Origin: Aradus depressus
Taxonomy: Eukaryota; Arthropoda; Insecta; Hemiptera; Aradidae
Reading direction: 5' to 3'
Length of the DNA stretch: 64,000 nucleotides
NCBI GenBank assembly: GCA_963662175.1
Contig: OY759214.1
Location: forward strand, 75,218,037-75,282,036
The position numbers and the translations under genes were made by a program. The notes beneath the pieces are model-generated. The model ran no database searches and was not told the DNA's origin. It was given only the letters and a program-made list of their open reading frames with translations. Positions 29,946-39,228 of this stretch are shown one piece after another (position 1 is the first letter of the stretch; the number at the start of each line of letters is the position of its first letter).

Positions 29946-31202
29946 GATAGATAGATAGATAAACTTTTTTATTGCACAAAAGATTACAATCCTCATGGCA
30001 ATGAGTGGGTTTTTTTTTCACAAAATAAATAACAAAAGAAGTGTAAATGAAACAATTCGAAAATTATATAAAACAAAAAAACACATGAATAAATAAAAAA
30101 AAACATACTACATGTATAAATAAATAAAGTAATAATAATAAAAACAAAAAATATATATCTCCATCTTACAAGCACAAATTAAATTAGATTATTCTTTATT
30201 TTTAAAGCAACCGAAAAAAATAAAAATAAATCGTTAATTTCTCTAACTTTTAAATTATTTAAAATATGTACAAATGTTTCTGAGTTATATTCTGGTCTAT
30301 TGGTGAGATGATTGTGGAGAAATGCTTGCCTGGGGATACACAAGGCGGGACAATTGAGCAAAAAGTGTATGAGATCATCCTTCTCATCTAAGGTACAGAG
30401 CCTGCAGACACTTTCAGGACAAAACTCATACCTAAGCCCTCCAAGTAATATTCTAAAATTTTTATTGGTATTGTGGAGACGGATTTGAGCTAGAAGTCGG
30501 AGTTTTTCAATATGGCAGTTTATTGAAAGATAGCTTTCCTGAGGTCCTAAAGCACTGACCAATCGGTAGAGGGAGTTGTATTTAGAATTTACTATTGAAT
30601 TTATATCGAGACAGACCAGATGATTCCTCATAGCTGCTACCAAATCACCACGGAGGGGCCGGATATCAGAAATATAGGGGCCATCCAGAAGGTGGTCAGC
30701 CCCGATCAAGGCCAGGTAACACCTGAGTTGGGTGACCCTGTTGAAGGGCAAAACAAAGTTTCGGCTGAGTTGGGCAAGGCGAAGGTAACAGAGTCTTGGG
30801 AGACGGTCCTCCGACATGGCCAGGAGTTTCTGCCACCAGCCCAACTTCCTGCTGAATATCTTCACTTTAGTGTGAACCCGGCCTGTTTCCATTCTAACAT
30901 AGGCGCTGGGGGTGCTCACTGGAAGCCCTAGAACTGACTTAAAGAAGCCCAGCTGACCCCGCTCAACTACCTCCACGTACTCACATCCCCAAACCTCGGA
31001 CAAGTATAGAAGTACACTCTCAGCTATCGAGTCGAAAAGGTAGCATTTCGCCTCCCAGGAATCAGATCTCGTGGATCTTAACAGGTTCATTACTGCCGAA
31101 TTTCCCGCTGCCAATTTTCCCAAAAAATGATTGGAGGCGGCGCGAAATTTGCCGGAGGAAGAGAATGGCACACCCAGATATGTGAAACTATTTACCAGGA
31201 CC
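29946..31202 (-). mobile_element. LINE-X, 5'-truncated, 16-bp target-site duplication
   Basis: 1,257-bp minus-strand insertion. The 16-mer atccaccagaaagtca is at 29930-29945 and 31203-31218. The 3' end is a GATA run (29946-29962); the 3' UTR occupies 29963-30178. Same family as 3851, 40700 and 47460. No poly-A: the microsatellite tail is typical of some I/Jockey-group LINEs. Confidence 0.93.
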
Positions 31203-31204
31203 AT
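30179..31204 (-). CDS. LINE-X reverse transcriptase C-terminal region, open over ~341 codons
   Basis: Uninterrupted frame from the truncation point to the stop. Starts VNSFTYLGVPFSSSGKF (end of the RT domain), then LLRSTRSDSWEAKCYLFDSI, YLSEVWGCEYVEVVERGQLG, VLGLPVSTPSAYVRMETGR, and a C-terminal Cys-His cluster VCRLCTLDEKDDLIHFLLNC (C-x2-C-x8-H-x4-C). The order fits LINEs of the I/R1/Nimb group; exact clade uncertain. The first five codons of the longest frame (31219-31205) belong to the target DNA. The catalytic palm is missing, so no activity is expected. Absence of stops argues for a recent insertion. Confidence 0.85.
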   Translation of the reverse strand: MVLVNSFTYLGVPFSSSGKFRAASNHFLGKLAAGNSAVMNLLRSTRSDSWEAKCYLFDSIAESVLLYLSEVWGCEYVEVVERGQLGFFKSVLGLPVSTPSAYVRMETGRVHTKVKIFSRKLGWWQKLLAMSEDRLPRLCYLRLAQLSRNFVLPFNRVTQLRCYLALIGADHLLDGPYISDIRPLRGDLVAAMRNHLVCLDINSIVNSKYNSLYRLVSALGPQESYLSINCHIEKLRLLAQIRLHNTNKNFRILLGGLRYEFCPESVCRLCTLDEKDDLIHFLLNCPALCIPRQAFLHNHLTNRPEYNSETFVHILNNLKVREINDLFLFFSVALKIKNNLI

Positions 31205-31218
31205 CCACCAGAAAGTCA

Positions 31219-31860
31219 CTAGATCCCGTTCCTCTGATCTTTATCTCTCTTCCCACAGGACAACAACCTACCACAACTCCTTCCTTATCCAGGCTAACTC
31301 CCTCTGGAACTCTCTCCCTCTCCAGATTCGCCATGCTTCTACTCTCCTTTCATTTAAGTCCGTACTTTTCCATTATCTCCTAACTCAGCAAACCTCTGAT
31401 TCCTAAGGCGGGCTCCTATGTGATAATTTTCGTCTTCCTATAGGTATCTCACTCCACTGGACAGATTGTCACTCTTCTGTTTCATCGGTCCAGTTTTAGC
31501 GATTAAATTCATATATAACTCACTATTGTTATTATGTTTTACATTATTTTTCATACTTTGTTTTTCTTATTTTTATTTTATTTGGGGGAGTGTCACCACA
31601 AAATAAAATAATAATATTTTATTTATTCATTTTATTATTATTATTTTTATTTTTTCCATTAATTTTCACCAGTTTATTTTATTGTTTTAATCATTGCCTC
31701 TCTTTAACATTTAATATTTATTACTAGAGACCTCTTTTCTTTTATTTTTATTTTCAACTGGTTGATATTTATATACTCTTGTTTATTCTTTATATTATTA
31801 TTCTTAGGGGACGTAAGTCCCAGAATAAATATTATTTTTCATTTCATTTCAGGTCTAGTT
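31219..31860 (+). pseudogene. CR1/Jockey-type LINE C-terminus and 3' UTR, downstream piece
   Basis: Reads TRSRSSDLYLSSHRTTTYHN and NSLWNSLPLQIRHASTLLSF, KSVLFHYLL, stop at 31406: the WNSLP motif is the hallmark C-terminal end of CR1/L2/Jockey-type reverse transcriptases. 31407-31860 is its AT-rich 3' UTR with two similar phrases (GGGGGAGTGTCACCACAAAA, GGGGACGTAAGTCCCAGAAT). The reading frame was disrupted by LINE-X. Confidence 0.85.
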
Positions 31861-31875
31861 ATGAACTAAGGACTT

Positions 31876-31910
31876 AGTCCTGACGATGTTGTAAGGCCGA
31901 AACCGGTATT
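31876..31910 (+). ncRNA. hammerhead-like motif, family C (right arm)
   Basis: CUGACGA 31880-31886, extra U, stem II weak (GUUGUAAGGC, mutated relative to the left arm), GAAA 31899-31902, CCGG 31903-31906, UA. Confidence 0.55.
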
Positions 31911-31974
31911 TTTGTAAATATCTTTGGTGGAATAGACAATATTTCGAAAATAAGTTTGTTTTATTTATTTCAAT

Positions 31975-32530
31975 CTCATATGAATACACCTGGGAGAGTA
32001 TCTTGACTATAAAACCATCCAAGAACCTCATAAGACATCTTCAATTAAAGGAAAGATAAGTCCTTTGATGTGATTTCTATGATGGACACTAAGAAAGTCC
32101 ATTAATAACTGATAAAGTACAAGTATAAGGCAAAGTTGGAGATGAAAATGGAACCAGTTTCCGTTGATTCCTCCTTGAATGGGCAGATTTGGGTCCTTTA
32201 TTGAATATTAATAGCTATCTTGTTAATTAGCTAATGGAGCTTAGAGCCGAGATAGGGTCAGTCCATTGTTAAGTCAATAAGGGTCACTTCTAGTCCGATA
32301 TTATATCCTTTTGATAGAAACAATACAAAAGACAAAATTTAGGAGTTCTCTTGAAAAAAAAAAATGATCCATAATTCCGATTTTTAAACATTTTTTTTTT
32401 TTTAAGTAAACATCTTAGCTCTCGGAAGGGCTATGGCTCGTTGATGTGCATGCGTAACCTCTGCAAACACACACAACTACACAGCGTGTCAGCTTTTTTT
32501 GAGCATTTCTATTGTACTTTTTAATTATTG
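31975..32530. other. unassigned spacer
   Basis: Nothing recognised. Confidence 0.4.
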
Positions 32531-32535
32531 ATCAT

Positions 32536-33115
32536 CTATAAAATGATCTTTCGGTAAGAAACTTTTAGATTAAGACGCTTCGATACCTTAAATTTGCCAC
32601 AATAAATACAATTTATGATAAAAGAAAATAATATAGCAGTGTAAATCTAAAAAAAATATAATATATAATATTGTTATTGATATATAATAGTAATAATAAC
32701 TGCTGAAAATATCGATCAATAAATAATATATTTGTTGTCATTTTGTCACAACAAATAATATAATGTTTTTACCCATTTCAGGAGACACCGAACAGGTTAT
32801 TTCATTTTTAAACTAAATCAAGAAATGAATACGAATCAAAGCATTTCAACAACAAATTCGAAAACTACCATCGAGACTGTATTCTCGTGGTATTTAGAGA
32901 CACTACAATCACAGTTGTATATAACTTATTTTAGCTATCACAAACCTATAATTTCATGTATAAAAGAAATTGAAGAACAATAAATTTGAAAGTTTAATTT
33001 CTAATACTATTTTTCTTATATTTATCAAAATAGTGCACAATAGCAAGTTTTTGAAACAAAAGCAGAAATTTACACATAAATTCTCGTGAGTACCGCGTCA
33101 CTCACACATTTTCCT
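32536..33115 (+). repeat. dispersed repeat DR2, copy 2, with ~250-bp insertion
   Basis: Matches 23750-24130 in two parts (32536-32665 and 32928-33115). The intervening sequence (~32670-32925) is absent from copy 1; it includes CATTTTGTCACAACAAAT and no recognised motif. Confidence 0.7.
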
Positions 33116-33685
33116 GGGAATTTAAGAAACACTGATCTAAAGATGAAAATACTCATTGAAAAATATGATGTAACGAGAATATATATATTATATATATAGG
33201 TGGAAAAAAGTGTTTTTGAAAATGTTTTTAGAGTAAAGACTGAATTATGCATTCCTGACTCAAGGGCTTGTCTTATGCACCAATCTATATAGACATTCGG
33301 TGGTGAAGATTTACTATTATTTGGAAGCTAATTTCAAAAATTCACCTATTTTCGATTGGGCGGTGAGCCAAAAATGGTATGATAAGATCATTTTTAATGC
33401 TGAGCGGAACCGTTTATTTGGAAAGAGCAGTTATCTGAAATCCAATAATTCTAGAAATAAGTGGAGAGAAAAATAGAGAATCAAATTTTATATAAAATTA
33501 AGTCGGGGTGAGGGTGAAATTTTAAAGGTGAATTTTAAATAGAGAAATAATCCAAAATAGGGGTAACTTGGTGGAAGAGATATGGTAAGAAGGTCTTCTT
33601 TTACAAGAGATTCACGTTCTAACTTCGTTCGATAGTCCTATTTTCTGACATCGCTTCCATTCCTGGGGAAAAAAAAAAAAAAAAA
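33116..33685. other. unassigned AT-rich spacer
   Basis: Nothing recognised; contains a TATATA-rich run near 33180. Confidence 0.4.
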
Positions 33686-33786
33686 TCGACCGTGAATCAA
33701 CGGCAATTTACGTCCCCAGCACGAATCAATTAATTTCCTTTTCGCTGACCTTCCAGAACCAATCCATCATTCAGCCTACAAATCAA
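33686..33786 (+). repeat. R700 head fragment
   Basis: CGACCGTGAATCAACGGCAA, TTTACGTCCCCAGCACGAAT, CCTTCCAGAACCAATCCATC. Confidence 0.65.
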
Positions 33787-33787
33787 T

Positions 33788-33940
33788 AGTAGCTCAGAGG
33801 TAGCTAGCTTGCGTCCTGAGCACAAGATCGCGGGTTCGAAACCCGGCCGAGGCCTTTAGGTTTTTAATCTTGGAGGTGAAAAAATCCTGAGCAAGCTGTC
33901 TAGCGTTTAACATCCCGACCGAAGGACGGCGTGCTCAAGG
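33788..33940 (+). mobile_element. SINE-1-related tRNA-like head
   Basis: TAGCTCAGAGGTAGCTAGCTTG (box A), GGTTCGAAACC at ~33833-33843 (box B), then a shortened and rearranged body (CCGACCGAAGGACGGCGTGC in reverse sense). The tRNA-like half is well kept but it has no CCA or acceptor-stem complement, so it is not a working tRNA. Confidence 0.7.
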
Positions 33941-33944
33941 TTTA

Positions 33945-34030
33945 TCCTCTTGTCTATTGTATCCTCCCTTCAATATAACTGTATACATTATTTTGTACCT
34001 GTCAGTGAACAGTGAGATGTGAATATTTAT
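33945..34030 (+). repeat. short duplicate of 35513-35590
   Basis: CTCTTGTCTATTGTA, CAATATAACTGTATA, ATTATTT, CAGTCAGTGAACA-like blocks are shared with 35513-35590. Both copies lie beside SINE-1 heads. Confidence 0.6.
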
Positions 34031-34370
34031 ACAATTTACAATTTATTGAGTACACTTATTTAACTAAATAAATTTACAAACGAAAAAAAATAAATAAATA
34101 AAATAAATGCATACAGATACATCCACATTATAAATATATTTACATTATATCTGTGGAAGAATAACAAATAAAGTTTGAATATTCAACATGAAATAATTAT
34201 ATGTTAAAATTGGACAGAAAATAAAAACTTTAATTTAAACAATATACATTAATAAAGATACAATAATAATACAATAATACAATTTAATAATATGAATATA
34301 ATATGAATATGGCTGATGTAGTGAGAACAGATTATTTCACAGGTTGTCAAATAAAATATAGTATGACCTC

Positions 34371-34445
34371 TCACAGATTTTTATTACAAGTAGCTAGCCG
34401 GCTTTCGAGGTTTCCCTCATCATCAGGCAGTCTACAAAAGAAACC
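34371..34445 (-). ncRNA. hammerhead ribozyme motif, family D (Penelope-like terminus)
   Basis: Minus strand: CUGAUGA (complement 34420-34426), extra U, stem II GAGG/CCUC closed by a 4-nt loop (GAAA), catalytic GAAA (complement 34403-34406), self-complementary GCCGGC, then UA. All core residues present. Location downstream of the nuclease coding region is where Penelope-like terminal repeats carry hammerheads. Confidence 0.8.
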
Positions 34446-34597
34446 ATCCTTAATATAATATAAAGACAACATAGATAAATATATTAGATTGAAAAAATTA
34501 AAAAAATTTTGAAATAACCATACCTGATATAAAATTAAAAAACTAAATAATTTTATAATAAAATAAATAAATAAATAAATAAAACAATGTAAAAACG

Positions 34598-34990
34598 TTA
34601 ACAATTTAAAATATCATGGATGGGGACAGATGAGTTATTCCTGTCCACCATCTGAGTCACAACTGGGAGAACGGAGTACGTGAGACGGGACAGACCTCCC
34701 ATCCCCTCTCTAGAGTTGAGGAGGGGGGACTCTCTCTTCCTCCTTTCCAATTTAATTTCTATACTTTCCAATGTATCCATCTTTCTACTTTTTTGGATAT
34801 GATGCAGTAACGAGACTGAACACGACCTCATGTCCTGTGTTTTGGAGGTGTTGGGGCTCCTCAAATGTTCCCTCACTCTAGTCCTCAGCTTCCGGCCTGT
34901 CTGCCCAAGATAAAAACATTCACAATCTTTACAATTAATCCTATAACCTGTACTTTGAGACAATTTAATAAGTAAGAAAACATTGAAAAA
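34598..34990 (-). pseudogene. Penelope-like GIY-YIG endonuclease domain fragment
   Basis: Reads GYRINCKDCECFYLGQTGRK then LRTRVREHLRSPN, LLHHIQKSRKMD, LERRKRESPLLNSREGMGGL, TYSVLPVV. Known family facts: Penelope-like elements fuse RT to a GIY-YIG nuclease with a Cys pair just before YIGQTGR, exactly as the NCKDC...YLGQTGR block here. Y, R (of TRVREH) and a downstream E-rich helix are present. The first ~25 residues of the open frame are upstream AT-rich sequence, and the RT half is missing. Confidence 0.85.
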
Positions 34991-35049
34991 TTTTAGAAAA
35001 AAATAACAAAAAGAAAAATAGATATTTATACATATATACAAATAAATCA

Positions 35050-35510
35050 TTTAAAATAGATAATAATAGACAAGTAGTAATAATAATTACAGGGACACTA
35101 AGATGGTTCTAATAACAACTCCAGCGCCCTCTCCATATAGTTATTACTTTGATACCAATCGCTCCACAAAGTATGACTACAGCATTAGAAGACCTGATCT
35201 GAATACAATTTTGGTTGAATTTATTTTATTTGTGTTTACTCAAGGCGATGTTGAAACAACAGAGAGCAGCAGTGTGGAGGGGTGGCGACGAGTTTGAACC
35301 GGAACCAATTTAGATTCTGTTCAGATAGACGCTTTTGTTTGGATTCTAGAAGTGCCCCCCCAGAAAGATAATTGCACAGGATGTTCAACAGTCCCGTGGG
35401 TATTCAAAGCCATGGAGCGCTAACACAGACGCTATATGTGTGTCATGAACAGTGATGTAGTGTCGGTCTCACAGTTTCCAGTTATCACATGGACCTATTC
35501 ATTATCACGT
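35050..35510. other. unassigned spacer
   Basis: Includes GCGCCCTCTCCATATAGTTATT near 35122; nothing assignable. Confidence 0.35.
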
Positions 35511-35512
35511 TC

Positions 35513-35590
35513 CTCTCTTGTCTATTGTACTCTCCGTCTCCAATATAACTGTATATATTATTTAGTAGCAGTCAGTGAACAACAAGATGG
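35513..35590 (+). repeat. short duplicate of 33945-34030
   Basis: See the partner; about 80% similar by eye. Confidence 0.6.
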
Positions 35591-35625
35591 GGCTAATAAT
35601 AATAATAATAATCATCGAGGGCGCC

Positions 35626-35808
35626 GGAAGCTCAGTGATGTGCATGCTTGCTTATTGAGCTCAAGATCGTAGGTTCGAAACCCGGCCCAGACCAATAGTT
35701 CATTTCATCTGGTAGTTAAAATAAATTTAAGCACGCCATCCTTCGGATGGGACGGTGGTCCCGAGCCTGTACTCTGTCAGGTACTCGTTAAAGACCCTAC
35801 CCCTCCTA
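35626..35808 (+). mobile_element. SINE-1, 5' half
   Basis: GAGGGCGCCGGAAGCTCAG, box B GGTTCGAAACC, CCATCCTTCGGATGGGACG, GTACTCTGTCAGGTACTCG; the copy ends at CCTACCCCTCCTAG, without the 3' half or tail. Confidence 0.8.
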
Positions 35809-35999
35809 GATGGATTTAGTGTAATAATAATATTAATCGCAATAATAATGTTAATACTGGATACAGATAACGTTTAAAAGAAAATAATAGTAAGAAACAT
35901 AGAATATTATAAATAGAAAATAATAATGTCAATACAGGAATGAAAAATTATGTAGAAATAAAAGACGTTGTCTTCCCACTGTTTTATTTATACCAGAAC

Positions 36000-36029
36000 C
36001 GGTTTTCGACGCAACAGCGTCATCATCAG
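36000..36029 (-). ncRNA. hammerhead ribozyme motif, family A (left arm)
   Basis: Minus strand: CUGAUGA (complement 36023-36029), extra U, stem II GACGC/GCGUC (36017-36021 with 36008-36012), GAAA (complement 36004-36007), ACCGGU, UC. Core complete. Confidence 0.75.
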
Positions 36030-36097
36030 TGGTTCATCCACCCACACAACACAGCAGTTGGAAGATAACTGGCCAGCTGTGCTGTGTGGGTGGATGA

Positions 36098-36139
36098 ACC
36101 ACTGATGATGACGCTGTTGCGTCGAAAACCGGTTCTGGT
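36098..36139 (+). ncRNA. hammerhead ribozyme motif, family A (right arm)
   Basis: CUGAUGA 36102-36108, U 36109, GACGC 36110-36114, UGUU, GCGUC 36119-36123, GAAA 36124-36127, ACCGGU 36128-36133, UC; UGGU 36136-36139 can pair with ACCA 36098-36101 (stem I). Confidence 0.78.
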
Positions 36140-36369
36140 ATAAATAAAACAGTGGGAAGACAACGTCTTTTATTTCTATTAGAAATCTCGTCCCACAACA
36201 TCTTACTATCACATATGAAAAATTATGTATTTGTTCGGAACAACAAATGTAAATTACTCAAGATCACTTCTTATAATATTACATACATATTATGTATTAT
36301 ACTTTTTGATAATTATTAATTAATATTCATATTCCATCATGAAATTCCTGTTATGGCCACATCAATTTT

Positions 36370-36720
36370 CTACGCAGACTTATTGTACATTTTTTGTGCG
36401 TTAAAACTTTAGTCATATCTTTAACCTAAGAGCACACAAATGCTTGGAAATTTGGCAAGGAACTTTTTTGGTGAGGACCAGTTTTTTCTATAGGTTTAAC
36501 TATTTTTGCATAAATGAAGCAAACGTATAAAAAAAATGTTTCGAGATGTCATTTCGACAATTTTCCGCGTGTATCTCGTAAAGTGGGCGACCATCCAAAA
36601 ATTTTATTTAACATAAAACGTGCTATTTCGTTTTGTCTACAATTTTTATTTAAGAAGATTTTTGATTAGTTCATCAATATAAACGGTAATCGGTAAAATG
36701 TACTTAGGCCCCGAAGTAAT
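36370..36720 (-). repeat. dispersed repeat DR3
   Basis: Shares with 48610-48850, 39420-39700, 55665-55950 and 60970-61230 blocks such as TGTATCTCGTAAAGTGGGCGACC (complement: GGTCGCCCGGTTTGCGAG at 39576), a TATAAAATGT phrase and GTACTTAGGCCCCGAAGTAA. Non-coding. Confidence 0.6.
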
Positions 36721-36899
36721 GTGGTTTCATATTTATTCTCATTATATTGCTTTTCCATAAGAGGAACTTCAATGAAGAATATTTCATGAAAGTGAATATC
36801 TCCTAATTTTCCTTTTGAGGTTGGCCCTATCATGTACAGAGTGGATCCCACAAATTCCTTTCAAACTTCCCCTCCAGATAAACTCCATAACGTTGTGAA

Positions 36900-37485
36900 T
36901 TTCCTTCTGTACGTATTCTAGGTTACCGAAGGAGAAATAACTAAACAGCTTGTAAATTGGGAAATTGGCAAACCGATATCGTTTTAAAGAAGGTTTTTAT
37001 TTAGCCATCGCATAAAAAATTGTTATCCCTGGACTGCTTCCAAACCACAGTCGGGTCTGACAGACCTAAACCCTTTTTCTCCTAATAACATGTTTACTGT
37101 TCAATACTTTTTTGTATAAGGAAGTAAATTTCAAGATTGAATTTTCGCTATGATGTGCGTGTGTGTCGGAATATTCGGGATTTATTTTATTTTAAGATTT
37201 TATTAATTATTTTAATTATCTTAAAATCTTTAAGAAAAAGTATGTATGCATTTTAAGGGAATAACAGTAAAGTATAACATTAAAAGAAGGCAAGTAGGGA
37301 TTTTATGTAAATTTGAGAGACTTCAGTAGACCTTCGAAAGCTTTTTGAAATAGCTGGGTATACACTTCCTTGGTCTTCGAATACAATCCAATCTAAATTA
37401 TTAAGTTAATAACTTCCCGAACCCGGATGGTAAAAAATCAATGAGAATAGCACGAATAATGCACGCAAATAAATGGGAAATAAAA
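36900..37485. other. unassigned AT-rich spacer
   Basis: Nothing certain; it may contain more 5' sequence of the hAT relic that follows. Confidence 0.35.
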
Positions 37486-37489
37486 AAAT

Positions 37490-38316
37490 TTACTACCGTA
37501 AGTTCACCGAAGAGAACGAAAGAAGATCTAGAGAGCTAGCTGAAGAAAGAGATGAAAGTTTTCGAAAACGAAAACAGTGGTAAAAGAGGATTGTACGTAA
37601 ACTTTGTATATAGATAATTGCTAACAATTCCATCGAACAGTGTAGAGCCGTGGTCGCCAAACCGTAGCTCGGGAAATTTTTGGTAGCTCGCGGGGAAATT
37701 TCAGACGCAGCGCTTGGGTTGGCTAATCTGTACTACTCATCCCCCTCATCCTCGCAAAAATATCCAATTTTAGTTCAGGTTGGTTTACGAGTGAAGGCAA
37801 TGTTCACCCCTACATATCTGTGTCAGATTTCATTTTCCAGTATGAAATTCATTAAAAACAAGTACAGGAACCCGTTGACTGATGAACATTAGGACACTAA
37901 CATTAAAAAAAATGTTGATGACAAAAAAGAGTGCCACCCCCCACATTGAACTATGTTTTTCTAATGCAAATATTTTGTTATATAAATTCTTATGCTATTA
38001 ATTGCAATGTTAGACATTTCATTTAATTAGATTTAATATAAACTAGAAATGTATATTTATAGGTAATAAACAACTGTGTGATTTAAACAAAAACATGTTT
38101 TATTCCCCCCCCCCCTCTCCATACTTTCTTGGGTAGCTCACAGTAAAGTTTATGAGCTGTAAGGTAGCTCAGTCGCTTAAAAGTTTGGCGACCACTGGTG
38201 TAGAGGCTGAAAGGGCCTTTTCTGTGACTGGGTACTTCTGTACCAAGCTGAGGTCAAGATTAGGCAATAACTCTTTGGAAACATTATGCTTTTTAAGGGC
38301 ATATTTTTCACCATAA
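37490..38316 (+). pseudogene. hAT transposase C-terminus, interrupted by a hAT MITE
   Basis: Frame: SSPKRTKEDLES, stop, LKKEMKVFENENSGKRGLY, VNFVYR, stop, LLTIPSNSV; then, after removing 37648-38205, EAERAFSVTGYFCTKLRSRL, GNNSLETLCFLRAYFSP and the native stop at 38314-38316. This is the hAT dimerisation domain (P-S-x-V-E-A-E-R-x-F-S ... L-R-S-R-L). The catalytic core upstream is unrecognisable. Two in-frame stops plus the insertion make it dead. Confidence 0.88.
37648..38197. mobile_element. hAT MITE, 550 bp, 8-bp target-site duplication
   Basis: 8-bp duplication gtgtagag at 37640-37647 and 38198-38205. Ends CCGTGGTCGCCAAAC and, reversed, CAGTGGTCGCCAAAC; GTAGCTC motifs recur near both ends. 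Inside (37800-37892) is a remnant of its own transposase C-terminus, FTPTYLCQISFSSMKFIKNK then YRNPLTDEH and a stop, from the hAT group with the FGSTYLCE...FS.MK.IKSKYR signature, different from the host copy. Confidence 0.92.
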
Positions 38317-38335
38317 ATATGTAAATATATTAACT

Positions 38336-39215
38336 TTTTTTTTTTTTTTTTTTTATTTTTTCGGGTGCTCCTGACTCCTTAGGGGGGTCGGTCACATCAC
38401 CCTATGTTCTCCCGGCTTCTTACGCCGAGTGATCTCGGGATCTTATCGGGGGTTCTGTTCTGCCTGTGCCCCGGAGCCGGGGGCAGCCGCCGCACGCCTG
38501 TCGGTGGGGCCCCCGGCACCGGGTTAGTAGGCTTTCTTGATTCTCCGCCAGGAGGAGACGAACCGACCAAAAGCCAGGTAGCCAGCCTCTGTCATCAGTC
38601 CCTCAGGCGATCTGGTCTCGCCCGTCCTTGCATCTCCCTTTCCAGGGCTTGACGCAAGGCCATGTCCGTGTCTGCCTCTATTGGTAAGCCGCGTCTACAG
38701 AAGTACGAGGCGACGGCCCCATCCAAGACAAGGTCTATGGGTGGGGCCCCCGCCAGCACCTGCAGCGCAGCCGTGGAGACTGTACGGTAGGCTTTGGTAA
38801 TCCTGAGGAGGGCTGCTCTTTGAGCTTGAAGTAGCAACGTACGCCGTCGCTTGGTGGGGTGAACCCACCATCCGGCAGCGGCGTACCTTGCTACTGCCTC
38901 GAAAACCCCGGTGTAAATAGTTTTACACGCGGAGTAGCCGAGACCCCACGTCGCTCGGGCTAGGTAGCTCAGAGCGTTAAAGGTAGCTGTTGTCCTATCC
39001 TTGATGGCAACAGCGTGGGGCGTGACGTTGAATCCCGGCCCAATCCCCACACCCAGGTACGTGATCACGGCCGGAAATTCAACGCGTCGGTCGTGTACTG
39101 CAAGAACCAGGGGGTGGCGGGCGTCAGTTTTTCCTCTCATCAGCATAGCCGCTGTCTTGCTGGGAGAGAGGGTTAACTTGTTCAGTCGGCACCAAGTGTC
39201 AGTAGAGTCGATAAT
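38336..39215 (-). mobile_element. R1-clade LINE 3' part, second copy, 13-bp target-site duplication
   Basis: Poly-T 38336-38354; GGGGGGTCGGTCACATCACC at ~38382. The 13-mer aaatatattaact is at 38323-38335 and 39216-39228. Coding remnant: DTWCRLNKLTLSPSKTAAML, YLGVGIGPGFNVTPH, then QVLAGAPPIDLVLDGAVASY and LRQALEREMQGRARPDRLRD, after which ~330 bp (including the Cys-His tail) are deleted. It landed just after the stop codon of the hAT relic. Confidence 0.92.
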
Positions 39216-39228
39216 AAATATATTAACT

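Larger units (their letters stand above)
29788..31971. mobile_element. composite bounded by inverted hammerhead family C arms
   Basis: Left arm 29788-29878 and right arm 31879-31971 are reverse complements with scattered substitutions (GTTTTATTTATT, AATATTGT.., CACCAAAGATATTTACAAAA, ATACCGGTTTCGGCC, ATCGTCAGG). Between them lies a CR1/Jockey-type LINE tail in plus orientation, which itself carries LINE-X (29946-31202). No outer duplication was recognised. Confidence 0.7.
34306..35000 (-). mobile_element. Penelope-like element, 3' part with hammerhead terminus (family D)
   Basis: Minus-strand order: GIY-YIG endonuclease coding end (34990-34598), AT-rich 3' UTR, hammerhead (34403-34426), terminal block ending near 34306 (CATCAGCCATATTC). 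The terminal block recurs at 63064-63130. No reverse transcriptase domain remains upstream, so it is 5'-truncated. Likely the type of element that mobilised the short hammerhead units. Confidence 0.85.
35955..36214. mobile_element. hammerhead element family A, inverted pair, 15-bp target-site duplication
   Basis: 260-bp insertion bounded by atgaaaaattatgta at 35940-35954 and 36215-36229. Arms begin at 35953 and end at 36178 and are near-perfect reverse complements of ~100 nt around a short asymmetrical centre (36056-36078). Each carries an intact hammerhead. The extra right-hand block (CGTCCCACAACATCTTACTA) corresponds to the reversed left end of the 18848 copy. Confidence 0.92.

Noticed and set aside
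35988..36212. Minus-strand frame as a gene
   Set aside because: It lies entirely within the inverted hammerhead pair, is palindromic and has no protein motif.
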